NCBI RefSeq assembly: GCF_014257025.1
Contig: NZ_JACMSF010000014.1
Location: 96,719 to 160,718, forward strand
DNA length: 64,000 nucleotides
DNA from: Streptomyces cupreus
Lineage (GTDB): Bacteria; Actinomycetota; Actinomycetes; Streptomycetales; Streptomycetaceae
Direction: 5' to 3'
In this document: positions 1 to 7,815 of the stretch, in pieces
Numbering within the stretch: the stretch's first letter is position 1
Layout: each line of letters opens with the position of its first letter
Notes under the pieces: generated by a model
The model's database searches: none
What the model was told of the DNA's origin: nothing
Seen by the model: only the letters and a program-made list of their open reading frames with translations
Position numbers and translations under genes: made by a program

Positions 1-23
1 CGGTTCGAATCCGGTCGGGGGTA
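1..23 (+). tRNA. tRNA-Glu, 3' end only (cut by window edge)
   Basis: The first 23 bases are the same as the last 23 of the two complete tRNA-Glu genes downstream: T arm with GGTTCGAATCC and the 3' acceptor strand ending GGGGGTA. The anticodon lies outside the window, so Glu identity is inferred from that match. Confidence 0.8.
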
Positions 24-52
24 CGGTGATCTCCTTCGAGACGATCGCTAGG

Positions 53-125
53 GCCCCCGTTGTGTAGCGGCCTAGCACGCCGCCCTCTCAAGGCGGTAGC
101 GCCGGTTCGAATCCGGTCGGGGGTA
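53..125 (+). tRNA. tRNA-Glu (anticodon CTC)
   Basis: A 73-base cloverleaf. The acceptor stem GCCCCCG pairs with CGGGGGT (one G-U closing pair) and A is the discriminator base. The anticodon stem CCGCC/GGCGG encloses loop CTCTCAA with anticodon CTC, and the T arm carries GGTTCGAATCC. No CCA is encoded. It is identical to the copy at 246-318 and about 30 bases downstream of the partial copy at the window start. Confidence 0.97.
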
Positions 126-145
126 CTGACTGGTCTAAACCACAT

Positions 146-217
146 TGGTCTATGGTGTAATTGGCAGCACGACTGATTCTGGTTCAGTTAGTCTTGGTTC
201 GAGTCCAGGTAGACCAG
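146..217 (+). tRNA. tRNA-Gln (anticodon CTG)
   Basis: A 72-base cloverleaf with acceptor stem TGGTCTA/TAGACCA, discriminator G and anticodon loop TTCTGGT (anticodon CTG, reading CAG). The T arm has GGTTCGAGTCC. It lies between two identical tRNA-Glu genes; a Glu/Gln tRNA cluster upstream of the ndgR-leuCD region is typical of Streptomyces. Probably co-transcribed with its neighbours and cut out by tRNA processing enzymes. Confidence 0.97.
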
Positions 218-245
218 CTCGGGCCTGCGGAAACGCAGTGTCCTC

Positions 246-318
246 GCCCCCGTTGTGTAGCGGCCTAGCACGCCGCCCTCTCAAGGCGGTAGCGCCGGTT
301 CGAATCCGGTCGGGGGTA
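246..318 (+). tRNA. tRNA-Glu (anticodon CTC), second complete copy
   Basis: Same 73 bases as the tRNA-Glu at 53-125, including anticodon CTC and the T arm. It is the last gene of the cluster and is followed about 10 bases later by a strong hairpin terminator. Confidence 0.97.
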
Positions 319-328
319 CATATCGCAA

Positions 329-354
329 GGGGTCTCCGCTTCGGCGGAGGCCCC
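329..354 (+). terminator. Hairpin terminator after the tRNA cluster
   Basis: GGGGTCTCCGC and GCGGAGGCCCC form a near-perfect stem around a TTCG tetraloop, just after the last tRNA. The merR gene converges from the other side and ends at 363, so the hairpin can serve both strands. Confidence 0.75.
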
Positions 355-362
355 TTCGGCGT

Positions 363-1007
363 TCATACGATGCCGTAGCGCCGCGCCGACTCCTCCTCCT
401 GCGCCATCCGGTGCAGCGCCCGCAGCACCGGCTCGAAGAGCACCGCCGAGGAGACCGCGAGCTCGACCTTCTCCGTGTCGGACGCGTACGTCTCCATCCG
501 GTCGAGGTCCAGCCGGGCCGCCGCGTGCATCAACTGCGCGTACGGCGCCATGAGTTCGGCGTCACAGGGATAGCCGAGCCGGATCAGCAGTGCCACCAGC
601 CCCACCAGGGAACGGTGTACGGGGGACAGCGCGCCGATTTCCCGGGCGGACTCCCAGCCCAGCTCGGCCAACAGCCGGTCCACCTGGGCCCGCGCGGCGG
701 CCGTCGCCGGGTCCGCCTCGTCCGGCTCGGGGCCCTGCGGCAGCTCCCACAGGGCCGCGCCCAGCCGCATGGTGAGGCCCAGGGAGTCGTCGTCGACGTG
801 CTTGAGGGCCTGCCTGGCGTTCGCCACCGGCACCCTGCCCACCTGGATCAGCGCCCGCACCAGCCGCAGCCGGCGCAGATGGTCCTCGCCGTACTCGGCC
901 GTCGTCGCGTTGATCTGCCGGCCCGGCGCCAACAGGCCTTCGCGCAGGTAGTACTTGATCGTCGCGGTGGACACCCCGCTGCGCTCGCTCAGTTCGCCCA
1001 GTCGCAC
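363..1007 (-). CDS. MerR-family transcriptional regulator
   Basis: A 214-residue regulator if translation starts at GTG 1007. This start is preceded by AAGGAGAGG at a good distance and places the MerR N-terminus RLGELSERSG at residue 2. A longer TTG start at 1043 is possible. Residues 1-25 form the winged helix-turn-helix of MerR proteins (STATIKYYLREGLL is the conserved wing-proximal segment). The C-terminal part is a longer, mostly helical effector domain with no metal-binding cysteines, so the ligand is probably not a metal. The gene is divergent from the DUF4188 gene at 1097, and repeats of ACTATCC lie between them. This suggests it controls that gene and itself. Confidence 0.88.
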   Translation of the reverse strand: MRLGELSERSGVSTATIKYYLREGLLAPGRQINATTAEYGEDHLRRLRLVRALIQVGRVPVANARQALKHVDDDSLGLTMRLGAALWELPQGPEPDEADPATAAARAQVDRLLAELGWESAREIGALSPVHRSLVGLVALLIRLGYPCDAELMAPYAQLMHAAARLDLDRMETYASDTEKVELAVSSAVLFEPVLRALHRMAQEEESARRYGIV

Positions 1008-1034
1008 TGTTGACGCCTCTCCTTGGGAAGTGCG

Positions 1035-1072
1035 ACTATCCAAGCACCGCCAGATGGATAGTGCCGCTATCC
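1035..1072. promoter_or_regulatory. Candidate MerR operator: ACTATCC repeats
   Basis: ACTATCC (1035-1041) and GGATAGT (1056-1062) form a 7-base inverted repeat with a 14-base gap. A further direct copy, GCTATCC, follows at 1066-1072. The repeats lie in the short gap between the divergent merR and DUF4188 genes. Dyad operators between overlapping divergent promoters are typical of MerR control. Assignment to this regulator is inference. Confidence 0.5.
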
Positions 1073-1096
1073 GACGAGGGAAGCCAGGGGGCCGCC

Positions 1097-1627
1097 ATGT
1101 TCGCCGAGCCGGTACTGGGTCGTACGACCGCGGATGCCGAGGGCGATGTGGTGGTCCTGCTCATCGGGATGCGGGTCAATCACTTCTGGGCGGCGCACCA
1201 GTGGCTGCCGGTCATGCTGTCGATGTTCCGCATGCTGGGGGAGCTTGCGCGGGACCGTGACCGGGGGCTGCTGGGGCGCGTACTGCTGACGGCCTCACCG
1301 CGGACGTACTACGTCGTGCAGTACTGGGAGTCCAAGGAGAAGCTCTACGCATACGCGAGCTCGCCGGAGATGTTCCATCACAAGGTGTGGTCGGTCATCA
1401 ACCGCGAGGAGCGGGCCGGGAAGGCGCGCGGACATGTGGGGATCTGGCACGAGGCCTACGTCGTGCCCGAAGGTTCGTACGAGTCGATCTACGCCGACAT
1501 GCCGGCCTTCGGGCTCGCGGCGGCGCACGGGCAGGTGCCCGTGGAGAAGCGCGGGCGCTGTGCGAAGGAACGGTTCACGTACCGGTCGGCGAAGGCGAAG
1601 GCGGAGGCCGCCGAAGAAGCCAGGTGA
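1097..1627 (+). CDS. DUF4188 (monooxygenase-like) family protein
   Basis: A 176-residue protein starting at ATG 1097 after a purine-rich stretch. The sequence fits the DUF4188 family, whose members are labelled monooxygenase family protein and have a ferredoxin-like dimeric alpha/beta barrel. Visible family features are VVVLLIGMRVNHFW near the N-terminus, the central YYVVQYWESKEKLYAYA segment, and WHEAYVV. No signal peptide or membrane segment is seen. The biochemical role is not known. It is divergent from a MerR regulator with shared operator-like repeats, which suggests an inducible stress or detoxification role (inference). Confidence 0.82.
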   Translation: MFAEPVLGRTTADAEGDVVVLLIGMRVNHFWAAHQWLPVMLSMFRMLGELARDRDRGLLGRVLLTASPRTYYVVQYWESKEKLYAYASSPEMFHHKVWSVINREERAGKARGHVGIWHEAYVVPEGSYESIYADMPAFGLAAAHGQVPVEKRGRCAKERFTYRSAKAKAEAAEEAR

Positions 1628-1701
1628 CGGGGGATCGGGGGAGTGGGGAGGGCCTGCCGCGGCGTTGAGGCGGGCCCTCCCCGCCGACGTCCCCGAGAAC
1701 G

Positions 1702-2418
1702 TCAGCCGGAGCGGCGCAGGGCCTCGGAGAGGCGGGCGGCGGCGTCGATGACCGCCTGGGCGTGCATACGGCCCGGGTGGCGGCTCAGGCGCTCGATGGG
1801 GCCGGAGACCGAGACGGCGGCCACCACGCGGTTGGAGGGGCCGCGCACGGGCGCGGAGACGGACGCGACGCCCGGCTCACGCTCACCGATCGACTGGGCC
1901 CAGCCGCGGCGCCGTACGCCCGACAGGGCCGTCGCCGTGAAGCGCGCGCCCTGCAGGCCCCGGTGCAGGCGTTCCGGCTCCTCCCAGGCCATGAGGATCT
2001 GGGCGGAGGAACCCGCCTTCATCGTGAGCGTCGAGCCGACCGGGACCGTGTCCCGAAGTCCGGACAGGCGCTCCGCCGCGGCGACGCAGATGCGCATGTC
2101 GCCCTGGCGGCGGTAGAGCTGCGCGCTCTCGCCCGTGACGTCACGGAGGTGCGTGAGCACCGGGCCCGCGGTGGCGAGGAGACGGTCCTCACCCGCGGCC
2201 GCGGCCAGTTCTGCCATACGAGGGCCGAGAATGAAACGGCCCTGCATGTCGCGCGCCACCATGCGGTGGTGTTCCAGCGCCACGGCCAGCCGGTGGGCCG
2301 TGGGTCGTGCCAACCCGGTCGCCGCCACCAGACCCGCGAGGGTGGCCGGACCGGACTCCAGGGCGCTCAGGACAAGGGCTGCCTTGTCCAGAACGCCGAC
2401 GCCGCTACTGTTGTCCAT
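1702..2418 (-). CDS. ndgR: IclR-family regulator NdgR
   Basis: A 238-residue IclR-type regulator starting at ATG 2418. An upstream in-frame ATG at 2439 falls inside the putative operator and is less likely. Residues about 10-60 are the N-terminal winged helix (LAGLVAATGLARPTAHRLAVAL); the rest is the IclR effector-binding domain. Its divergent position next to leuCD and its sequence identify it as NdgR/AreB. In Streptomyces this protein acts on leuCD and links leucine and other amino-acid metabolism, thiol stress and antibiotic production. The palindrome at 2433-2449 immediately upstream of its start is probably its own operator. Confidence 0.93.
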   Translation of the reverse strand: MDNSSGVGVLDKAALVLSALESGPATLAGLVAATGLARPTAHRLAVALEHHRMVARDMQGRFILGPRMAELAAAAGEDRLLATAGPVLTHLRDVTGESAQLYRRQGDMRICVAAAERLSGLRDTVPVGSTLTMKAGSSAQILMAWEEPERLHRGLQGARFTATALSGVRRRGWAQSIGEREPGVASVSAPVRGPSNRVVAAVSVSGPIERLSRHPGRMHAQAVIDAAARLSEALRRSG

Positions 2419-2432
2419 GAAACGATACTCGC

Positions 2433-2449
2433 GTCTCACTCTGTGAAAC
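2433..2449. promoter_or_regulatory. Candidate NdgR operator in the ndgR-leuC gap
   Basis: GTCTCAC-TCT-GTGAAAC is a 7-base dyad with one mismatch and a 3-base centre, 15 bases upstream of the ndgR start and in the only control region of leuCD. NdgR is known to bind the ndgR-leuC intergenic region in Streptomyces. Matching this exact dyad to the bound site is inference. Confidence 0.6.
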
Positions 2450-2614
2450 GCAAGTTCAATTTTCGGTGGAACACGCCACTCTGGATGTCACGAAGGCACA
2501 GCGGCCCGCAGACCAACGGGCCCGGCGGCGGACGCCCGGACACAGGGGCGCGGGCGCTGCCTCCACAAGATCTCTAGTTGGGCCGGTGGACGCTTGCCGG
2601 CCGGAGGGAAAGCG

Positions 2615-4045
2615 ATGGGTAGGACACTCGCGGAGAAGGTCTGGGACGACCATGTCGTCCGGCGCGCCGAGGGCGAGCCCGACCTCCTCTTCATCGATCT
2701 GCACCTGCTGCACGAGGTGACCAGCCCGCAGGCCTTCGACGGCCTCCGCAAGAGCGGTCGCCAGGTGCGCCGGCTCGACCTGACCATCGCCACCGAGGAT
2801 CACAACACCCCGACCCTCGACATCGACAAGCCCATCGCCGACCCGGTCTCCCGGATCCAGCTGGAGACGCTGCGCAAGAACGCCGCCGAGTTCGGTGTGC
2901 GCCTGCACCCGCTGGGCGACGTCGAGCAGGGTGTCGTGCATGTCGTCGGCCCGCAGCTGGGTCTGACCCAGCCCGGTATGACCGTCGTCTGCGGTGACTC
3001 CCACACCTCCACGCACGGCGCCTTCGGCGGCCTGGCGTTCGGCATCGGCACCTCCCAGGTGGAGCATGTGCTGGCCACCCAGACGCTGCCGCTGGTCCGC
3101 CCCAAGACCATGGCCATCACGGTCAACGGCGAACTGCCCGAGGGCGTCACCGCCAAGGACCTGATCCTGGCGATCATCGCCAAGATCGGTACCGGCGGCG
3201 GCCAGGGCTATGTCCTGGAGTACCGCGGCTCCGCCATCGAGAAGCTCTCGATGGAGGCCCGGATGACCATCTGCAACATGTCGATCGAGGCCGGCGCCCG
3301 CGCGGGCATGATCGCCCCCGACGAGACCACCTTCGAGTACCTCAAGGGCCGTCCGCACGCACCCAAGGGCGAGGACTGGGACGCGGCCGTCGCGTACTGG
3401 AAGACGCTGAAGACCGACGAGGACGCCGAGTTCGACGCCGAGGTCGTCATCGAGGCCGCCGAACTGTCGCCGTTCGTCACCTGGGGCACCAACCCCGGTC
3501 AGGGTGCGCCGCTTTCGGCGTCCGTCCCCGACCCTGCTTCGTACGAAGACGCTTCGGAGCGCCTCGCCGCCGAAAAGGCCCTGGAATACATGGGGTTGGA
3601 GGCAGGCCAGCCGCTGCGCTCCATCAAGGTGGACACCGTCTTCGTAGGCTCCTGCACCAACGGCCGCATCGAGGACCTGCGCGCCGCCGCCGAGCTCGTG
3701 AAGGGCCGCAAAGTCGCCGACGGCGTACGGATGCTGGTCGTCCCCGGCTCCGCGCGGGTCGGTCTGCAGGCCGTCTCCGAGGGTCTGGACGTCGTCTTCA
3801 AGGAGGCCGGCGCCGAATGGCGGCACGCGGGCTGCTCGATGTGTCTGGGCATGAACCCCGACCAGCTGGCCCCCGGTGAGCGCTCCGCATCCACCTCCAA
3901 CCGCAACTTCGAGGGCAGGCAGGGCAAGGGCGGCCGTACGCATCTGGTATCGCCGCAGGTCGCCGCCGCGACCGCCGTGCTGGGCCACCTGGCCTCCCCG
4001 GCCGACCTGTCCGACGCCGAGACCCGTACGCCCGCTGGAGTCTGA
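2615..4045 (+). CDS. leuC: 3-isopropylmalate dehydratase large subunit
   Basis: Large subunit of isopropylmalate isomerase. It converts 2-isopropylmalate to 3-isopropylmalate through a [4Fe-4S] cluster in leucine biosynthesis. The 476-residue length is normal. The three cluster cysteines are present: C347 in FVGSCTNGRIEDLR, and C407 and C410 in GCSMCLGMNPDQL. The aconitase-type segments VCGDSHTSTHGAFG and STSNRNFEGRQG are intact. ATG 2615 is preferred over an in-frame upstream ATG because it follows GGAGGG and begins MGRTLAEKVW, as in the family. leuD follows after 6 bases, so the two subunits are co-translated. Expression is probably controlled by the divergent NdgR. Confidence 0.98.
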   Translation: MGRTLAEKVWDDHVVRRAEGEPDLLFIDLHLLHEVTSPQAFDGLRKSGRQVRRLDLTIATEDHNTPTLDIDKPIADPVSRIQLETLRKNAAEFGVRLHPLGDVEQGVVHVVGPQLGLTQPGMTVVCGDSHTSTHGAFGGLAFGIGTSQVEHVLATQTLPLVRPKTMAITVNGELPEGVTAKDLILAIIAKIGTGGGQGYVLEYRGSAIEKLSMEARMTICNMSIEAGARAGMIAPDETTFEYLKGRPHAPKGEDWDAAVAYWKTLKTDEDAEFDAEVVIEAAELSPFVTWGTNPGQGAPLSASVPDPASYEDASERLAAEKALEYMGLEAGQPLRSIKVDTVFVGSCTNGRIEDLRAAAELVKGRKVADGVRMLVVPGSARVGLQAVSEGLDVVFKEAGAEWRHAGCSMCLGMNPDQLAPGERSASTSNRNFEGRQGKGGRTHLVSPQVAAATAVLGHLASPADLSDAETRTPAGV

Positions 4046-4051
4046 GAAGTC

Positions 4052-4645
4052 ATGGAAGCATTCACCACGCACACCGGCCGGGCCGTTCCGCTGCGCCGCT
4101 CCAACGTCGACACCGACCAGATCATCCCTGCTCACTGGCTCAAGAAGGTGACCCGGGACGGTTTCGAGGACGGGCTGTTCGAGGCCTGGCGCAAGGACGA
4201 GAAATTCATCCTCAACCAGCCCGAGCGCAAGGGCGCGACCGTTCTGGTCGCCGGTCCCGACTTCGGCACCGGATCCTCCCGTGAGCACGCGGTCTGGGCC
4301 CTGCAGAACTACGGCTTCAAGGCCGTCATCTCCTCCCGCTTCGCCGACATCTTCCGCGGTAACTCGCTCAAGAACGGCCTGCTCACGGTGGTTCTGGAGC
4401 AGAAGATCGTGGATGCGCTGTGGGAGCTCACCGAGGAGAACCCCGAGGCCGAGATCACCGTCGACCTGGAGAACCGCGAGGTGCGCGCAGAGGGTGTCAC
4501 CGCCTCCTTCGAGCTGGACGAGAACTCCCGCTGGCGGCTGCTGAACGGCCTGGACGACATCTCCATCACCCTCCAGAACGAGGCGGACATCGCCGCCTAC
4601 GAGGCCAAGCGGCCGTCGTACAAGCCGCAGACGCTCCAGTCGTGA
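4052..4645 (+). CDS. leuD: 3-isopropylmalate dehydratase small subunit
   Basis: Small (swivel-domain) subunit that pairs with LeuC. The 197-residue length is normal. Visible family features are an N-terminal VPLRRSNVDTDQIIPAHWLKK, the substrate-binding loop GPDFGTGSSREHAVWAL, and SSRFADIFRGNSLKNG. It begins 6 bases after leuC and is followed by a strong hairpin at 4706, which ends the operon. Confidence 0.98.
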   Translation: MEAFTTHTGRAVPLRRSNVDTDQIIPAHWLKKVTRDGFEDGLFEAWRKDEKFILNQPERKGATVLVAGPDFGTGSSREHAVWALQNYGFKAVISSRFADIFRGNSLKNGLLTVVLEQKIVDALWELTEENPEAEITVDLENREVRAEGVTASFELDENSRWRLLNGLDDISITLQNEADIAAYEAKRPSYKPQTLQS

Positions 4646-4705
4646 CCCCGGCCGGCCTCCGGAGCAACTGAACAGGTCGAGTTTCGGCCACCAAAACACC
4701 CCGCC

Positions 4706-4734
4706 GTACCCCCGATCAGCCCGATCGGGGGTAC
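4706..4734 (+). terminator. Terminator of leuCD
   Basis: A perfect 12-bp stem (GTACCCCCGATC with its complement) around loop AGCCC, 60 bases after leuD. No long T tail follows, as is usual in Streptomyces. The rest of 4646-4922 shows nothing else convincing. Confidence 0.8.
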
Positions 4735-4922
4735 AGCCGTTTCTGCACCCGAACGGTCCCGCGCACGTCAGCAGGGGGCCGTCAACTTCCCACGTTAGGA
4801 CGGTTGTTGTCGGGGTAGGCGAGTGATGTAGCCGCGGCTTCCGCCGGTGCCCGGACGGCCGTTTGAGGCGGCAGTTGCACCCTGAGCAGGCGACAACTCG
4901 CCCCAGATGGCACAATCTGTGC

Positions 4923-5153
4923 ATGGAACACGACGGCCAACTCGAGCTCTATGCGGCGGTCGCGGACCAACTCAAGGAAGCGCACACAAGAGTGCGCGCA
5001 CTGCAAGTCCCGGAGGGCGTACGGATGGCGCTGACCCGGAAGCTGCTGGTCATTACGGCCGTGGCCAAGCACGATCTCGCCGATGCGGCAAGGCGTCTGG
5101 AGGCGTTCTCGGCGGACCTCGACGCGGGTCGACTCCCCGACGAGGAACGCTGA
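4923..5153 (+). CDS. Small conserved helical protein, function unknown
   Basis: A 76-residue protein starting at ATG 4923 (MEHDGQLELYAAVADQLKEA). It is predicted to be nearly all helical, with heptad-like hydrophobic spacing and a charged C-terminal end (FSADLDAGRLPDEER). There is no signal peptide or recognised domain. The same small gene sits between leuD and the HU-like gene in other Streptomyces, as I recall, so it is probably a real gene rather than noise. No function can be assigned. Confidence 0.72.
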   Translation: MEHDGQLELYAAVADQLKEAHTRVRALQVPEGVRMALTRKLLVITAVAKHDLADAARRLEAFSADLDAGRLPDEER

Positions 5154-5290
5154 TCGCTCCAGAGACAGTCGAGTCCGTTGCGGCACAAGGGTGATAAGCC
5201 CGTTTCGTGTTTGATTTGCGGTATATATCTGCCTAACGTGCGAAAAAGCTTGAACACTTTCGTTCTGGCAATGTCTCCGAAGGGGAAGAC

Positions 5291-5926
5291 GTGAACAAGG
5301 CGCAGCTCGTAGAAGCGATTGCCGACAAGCTGGGCGGTCGCCAGCAGGCCGCCGACGCTGTCGACGCGGTCCTGGACGCCATCGTCCGCGCGACCGTCGC
5401 GGGTGACCGGGTCTCGGTCACCGGCTTCGGTTCGTTCGAGAAGGTCGACCGACCGGCGCGTTACGCCCGCAACCCCCAGACGGGCGAGCGGGTTCGGGTC
5501 AAGAAGACCTCCGTGCCGCGGTTCCGCGCGGGCCAGGGCTTCAAGGACCTGGTGAGCGGTTCGAAGAAGCTCCCGCGGGGCGGCGAGGTCGCCGTCAAGA
5601 AGGCGCCCAAGGGCAGCCTGACCGGCGGTGCCGCGGCCACGGTCAAGAAGGCGGCCGCGAAGAAGACGACCGCCAAGAAGGTCACGGCCAAGAAGGTCAC
5701 GGCCAAGAAGACCACGGCCGCCGCGAAGAAGACCACGGCGAAGAAGGCGCCCACCAAGAAGACCACGGCCGCCGCCAAGAAGACCACCGCGAAGAAGGCC
5801 GCCACCGCCAAGAAGACGACGGCCAAGAAGGCCCCGGCGAAGAAGGCGACCGCCAAGAAGGCCCCGGCCAAGAAGTCGACGGCCCGCAAGACCACCGCCA
5901 AGAAGACCACCGCCCGCAAGAGGTAG
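5291..5926 (+). CDS. hupS: HU-type nucleoid protein with H1-like lysine-rich tail (HupS)
   Basis: A 211-residue DNA-binding protein starting at GTG 5291. Residues 1-95 are a bacterial HU domain (MNKAQLVEAIADKLGG; RNPQTGERVRVKKTSVPRFRAG is the DNA-contacting beta arm). Residues about 100-211 are a low-complexity tail of repeated KKTTAKK, KKAPAKK and KKVTAKK units, resembling histone H1. This two-part design is the actinobacterial HupS/HupB type; in Streptomyces, HupS helps compact chromosomes in spores. The AT-rich TATATAT at 5222-5228 in the gap upstream may be part of its promoter. A long hairpin follows the gene. Confidence 0.95.
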   Translation: MNKAQLVEAIADKLGGRQQAADAVDAVLDAIVRATVAGDRVSVTGFGSFEKVDRPARYARNPQTGERVRVKKTSVPRFRAGQGFKDLVSGSKKLPRGGEVAVKKAPKGSLTGGAAATVKKAAAKKTTAKKVTAKKVTAKKTTAAAKKTTAKKAPTKKTTAAAKKTTAKKAATAKKTTAKKAPAKKATAKKAPAKKSTARKTTAKKTTARKR

Positions 5927-5949
5927 AGGCGCAGGGCTACTCACGCGCC

Positions 5950-5977
5950 GGGCCGGACTCCCCAGGGAGTCCGGCCC
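5950..5977. terminator. Terminator after hupS, shared with the convergent small gene
   Basis: A 13-bp perfect inverted repeat (GGGCCGGACTCCC and its complement) with a minimal loop lies between hupS and the convergent gene ending at 5997. It probably stops transcription from both sides. Confidence 0.8.
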
Positions 5978-5996
5978 GCGGCGCGTTTCAGGGGGC

Positions 5997-6200
5997 CTAC
6001 AGGGTCTGGAGCGTGACGAGGGTGATGCGGGGCCCGTCCTTCGGCCCCTCCACCTCGATGCGTACGCGCTGTCCGGGCCGCAACAGGCGCAGACCGCCCG
6101 CGTCGAACGCCGCCGCGTCGAAGGGCACGGGGGTGCCGTCGTCCAGGAGCACCTGGCCGCTCCGGGTGTCCGGGTCGTACGTGTATGCGGTTGCCTGCAT
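5997..6200 (-). CDS. Small conserved protein with cold-shock-like (OB-fold) features
   Basis: A 67-residue protein from ATG 6200. The pattern SGQVLLDDGTPVPFDAAAF followed by LRPGQRVRIEVEG resembles strands 2-5 of a cold-shock domain. The aromatic RNA-binding motifs of classical Csp proteins (GFGFI, VFVH) are not evident. It may be a degenerate OB-fold nucleic-acid binder; function unknown. It lies 57 bases downstream of cofC on the same strand and may be co-transcribed with it. Confidence 0.7.
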   Translation of the reverse strand: MQATAYTYDPDTRSGQVLLDDGTPVPFDAAAFDAGGLRLLRPGQRVRIEVEGPKDGPRITLVTLQTL

Positions 6201-6257
6201 AGGGTCAGCGTACGCGGAGGAGCCGCAAGTCGATACAGCCCCGCGCTCCTTGGGTTG

Positions 6258-6926
6258 CTACAGTCCCGCACTCAGCAAGCGTGCCGCTGCCGCCGCTGTG
6301 CGTGGGCCCACACCCAGTGCCAGCGCCGCCCGCAGGTCGTCGCCGGTGTCCACGTCCTGGCGTACTGAATCGACCTCGGTGAGGCAGAGTTCCGCGGCAC
6401 CCGCGGCTCGGTGTCGGGCTCGGGAATCCATGCCGAATGCCGGGTGCAATTGCTGTCCCGGAGCCGCTGTCAGCAGGGTCGTGCCGATTGTGGCCGCGTC
6501 CGGCAGGAAAGCGCGGGGGAATTCGGCCGCCAAGTCCAGGACACGGGCCAATTCAGCAGACCGCAGTGCCGGAAGATCCGCGTTCAAGGCCGCTACGGCG
6601 GAATCGGGACGCGATGCGCGTACAACCGCCTCTCCGTGCGCCACGGCCGCGTTCAGGCCGGCCCCCGGCTCGTCCGGGGCGATCCGGGCGCCCAGTGCCG
6701 CCAGCTCCCGGCCGGCCAGGGCGTCGTCCGTGACGACTACCACATCCCGCACCGCCGCGCTGGCCAGCGCCGCCGCCACGGTGTCCTGCGCGAAGGCCAG
6801 GGCGAGGGCCGGGCGCAGCCCGTCGGCCGCGGTGTCCGAGAGCCTGCTCTTGGCCCGCGCCAGAGGCTTCAGGGGTATGACCAAGGTCCACTGCACGGGC
6901 GTTCGTACCTCTCTTGTCACGGCCAT
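6258..6926 (-). CDS. cofC: Phosphoenolpyruvate/2-phospholactate guanylyltransferase of F420 synthesis
   Basis: A 222-residue nucleotidyltransferase of the CofC/FbiD family. It activates phosphoenolpyruvate (actinobacteria) or 2-phospho-L-lactate (archaea) with GTP to start the side chain of the deazaflavin cofactor F420. ATG 6926 gives MAVTREVRTPVQWTLVIPLKP, with the family nucleotide-binding start IPLKPLARAKSRLS. NADLPAL is the metal-binding segment, and GTTLLTA and HPAFGMDSRARH are also typical. The gene is divergent from the acyltransferase at 7051 across a 124-bp gap that must hold both promoters. Confidence 0.92.
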   Translation of the reverse strand: MAVTREVRTPVQWTLVIPLKPLARAKSRLSDTAADGLRPALALAFAQDTVAAALASAAVRDVVVVTDDALAGRELAALGARIAPDEPGAGLNAAVAHGEAVVRASRPDSAVAALNADLPALRSAELARVLDLAAEFPRAFLPDAATIGTTLLTAAPGQQLHPAFGMDSRARHRAAGAAELCLTEVDSVRQDVDTGDDLRAALALGVGPRTAAAAARLLSAGL

Positions 6927-7050
6927 TGTCACCCGGCTTTCACATGGGCCATCTGGCGGTCCGGTCCGTGGGGCGTACGGTGTTCTCGACAGACGGTCGG
7001 CCTGGGGCGACACTTGTGCGGCCCCCCAGGCCCTAGAGGAAGGTGTCCGC

Positions 7051-7815
7051 GTGCCCCGCCGCAGAATCGGCTTCTGGTATCGCTTGGCAGCGGTGATCGC
7101 CAAACCACCGCTGGTGGTACTGATCAAGCGGGACTGGCGCGGAATGGAGCACATTCCGGCCCACGGCGGATTTATCACCGTGGTGAACCACAATTCGCAC
7201 ATCGATCCCTTCGCCTACGCGCATTTTCAGTACAACACCGGGCGCGTTCCGCGATTCCTCGCGAAGAGCGGACTTTTCAAGAAGGGATTCGTCGGTGCCT
7301 TCATGCGCGGCACCGGGCAGATCCCCGTCTACCGCGAGACCACGGACGCGCTCAGCGCCTTCCGGGCCGCGATCGACGCCGTGGACCGTGGTGAATGCGT
7401 CGCCTTCTACCCCGAGGGCACCATCACCCGGGATCCCGCCCAGTGGCCGATGACCGGCAAGACCGGTGCCGCGCGCGTGGCCCTGCAGACCAAGTGCCCG
7501 GTGATCCCGGTCGCGCAGTGGGGCGCCAACGGACTGCTGCCGCCGTACGCGAAGAAGCTCAATGTCCTTCCCCGCAAGACCTCGCGCGTCCTCGCGGGCC
7601 CCGCCGTGGACCTGTCGCGCTTCTACGACAAGGAGATGACCCCGGACCTCCTGAAGGAGGCGACCGAGGTCATCATGGCTGCCATCACCCGCCAGCTGGA
7701 GGAGCTCCGCGGCGAGAAGGCGCCCGTGACGCCCTACGATCCGCGCCAGGAGCGGATCGAACAGCGACGTCGGAGTCAGGCGCAGACCGGGCACGAGGAG
7801 GAGAGCGCCAAGTGA
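7051..7815 (+). CDS. 1-acyl-sn-glycerol-3-phosphate acyltransferase (PlsC-type)
   Basis: A 254-residue membrane-associated acyltransferase that adds the second acyl chain in phosphatidic acid synthesis. GTG 7051 follows AGAGGAAGG. The acyltransferase motifs are present: NHNSHID (NHx4D catalytic motif) at about residues 48-54, the GTGQIPVYRE segment, and FYPEGTITRD (glycerol-phosphate binding). A hydrophobic stretch AAVIAKPPLVVLI lies near the N-terminus. The C-terminal tail is charged. The stop overlaps the gpsA start (GTGA), so glycerol-3-phosphate production and acylation are translationally coupled. Confidence 0.93.
   Translation: MPRRRIGFWYRLAAVIAKPPLVVLIKRDWRGMEHIPAHGGFITVVNHNSHIDPFAYAHFQYNTGRVPRFLAKSGLFKKGFVGAFMRGTGQIPVYRETTDALSAFRAAIDAVDRGECVAFYPEGTITRDPAQWPMTGKTGAARVALQTKCPVIPVAQWGANGLLPPYAKKLNVLPRKTSRVLAGPAVDLSRFYDKEMTPDLLKEATEVIMAAITRQLEELRGEKAPVTPYDPRQERIEQRRRSQAQTGHEEESAK

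Noticed and set aside
2456..4924. 822-codon open frame opposite leuCD
   Set aside because: Antisense to clearly functional leuC and leuD with intact catalytic residues; low-complexity product.
5600..5920. Tandem repeats in the hupS 3' part as a CRISPR or satellite
   Set aside because: The repeats are in-frame Lys/Ala/Thr codons of the H1-like tail, without spacers; a coding repeat.
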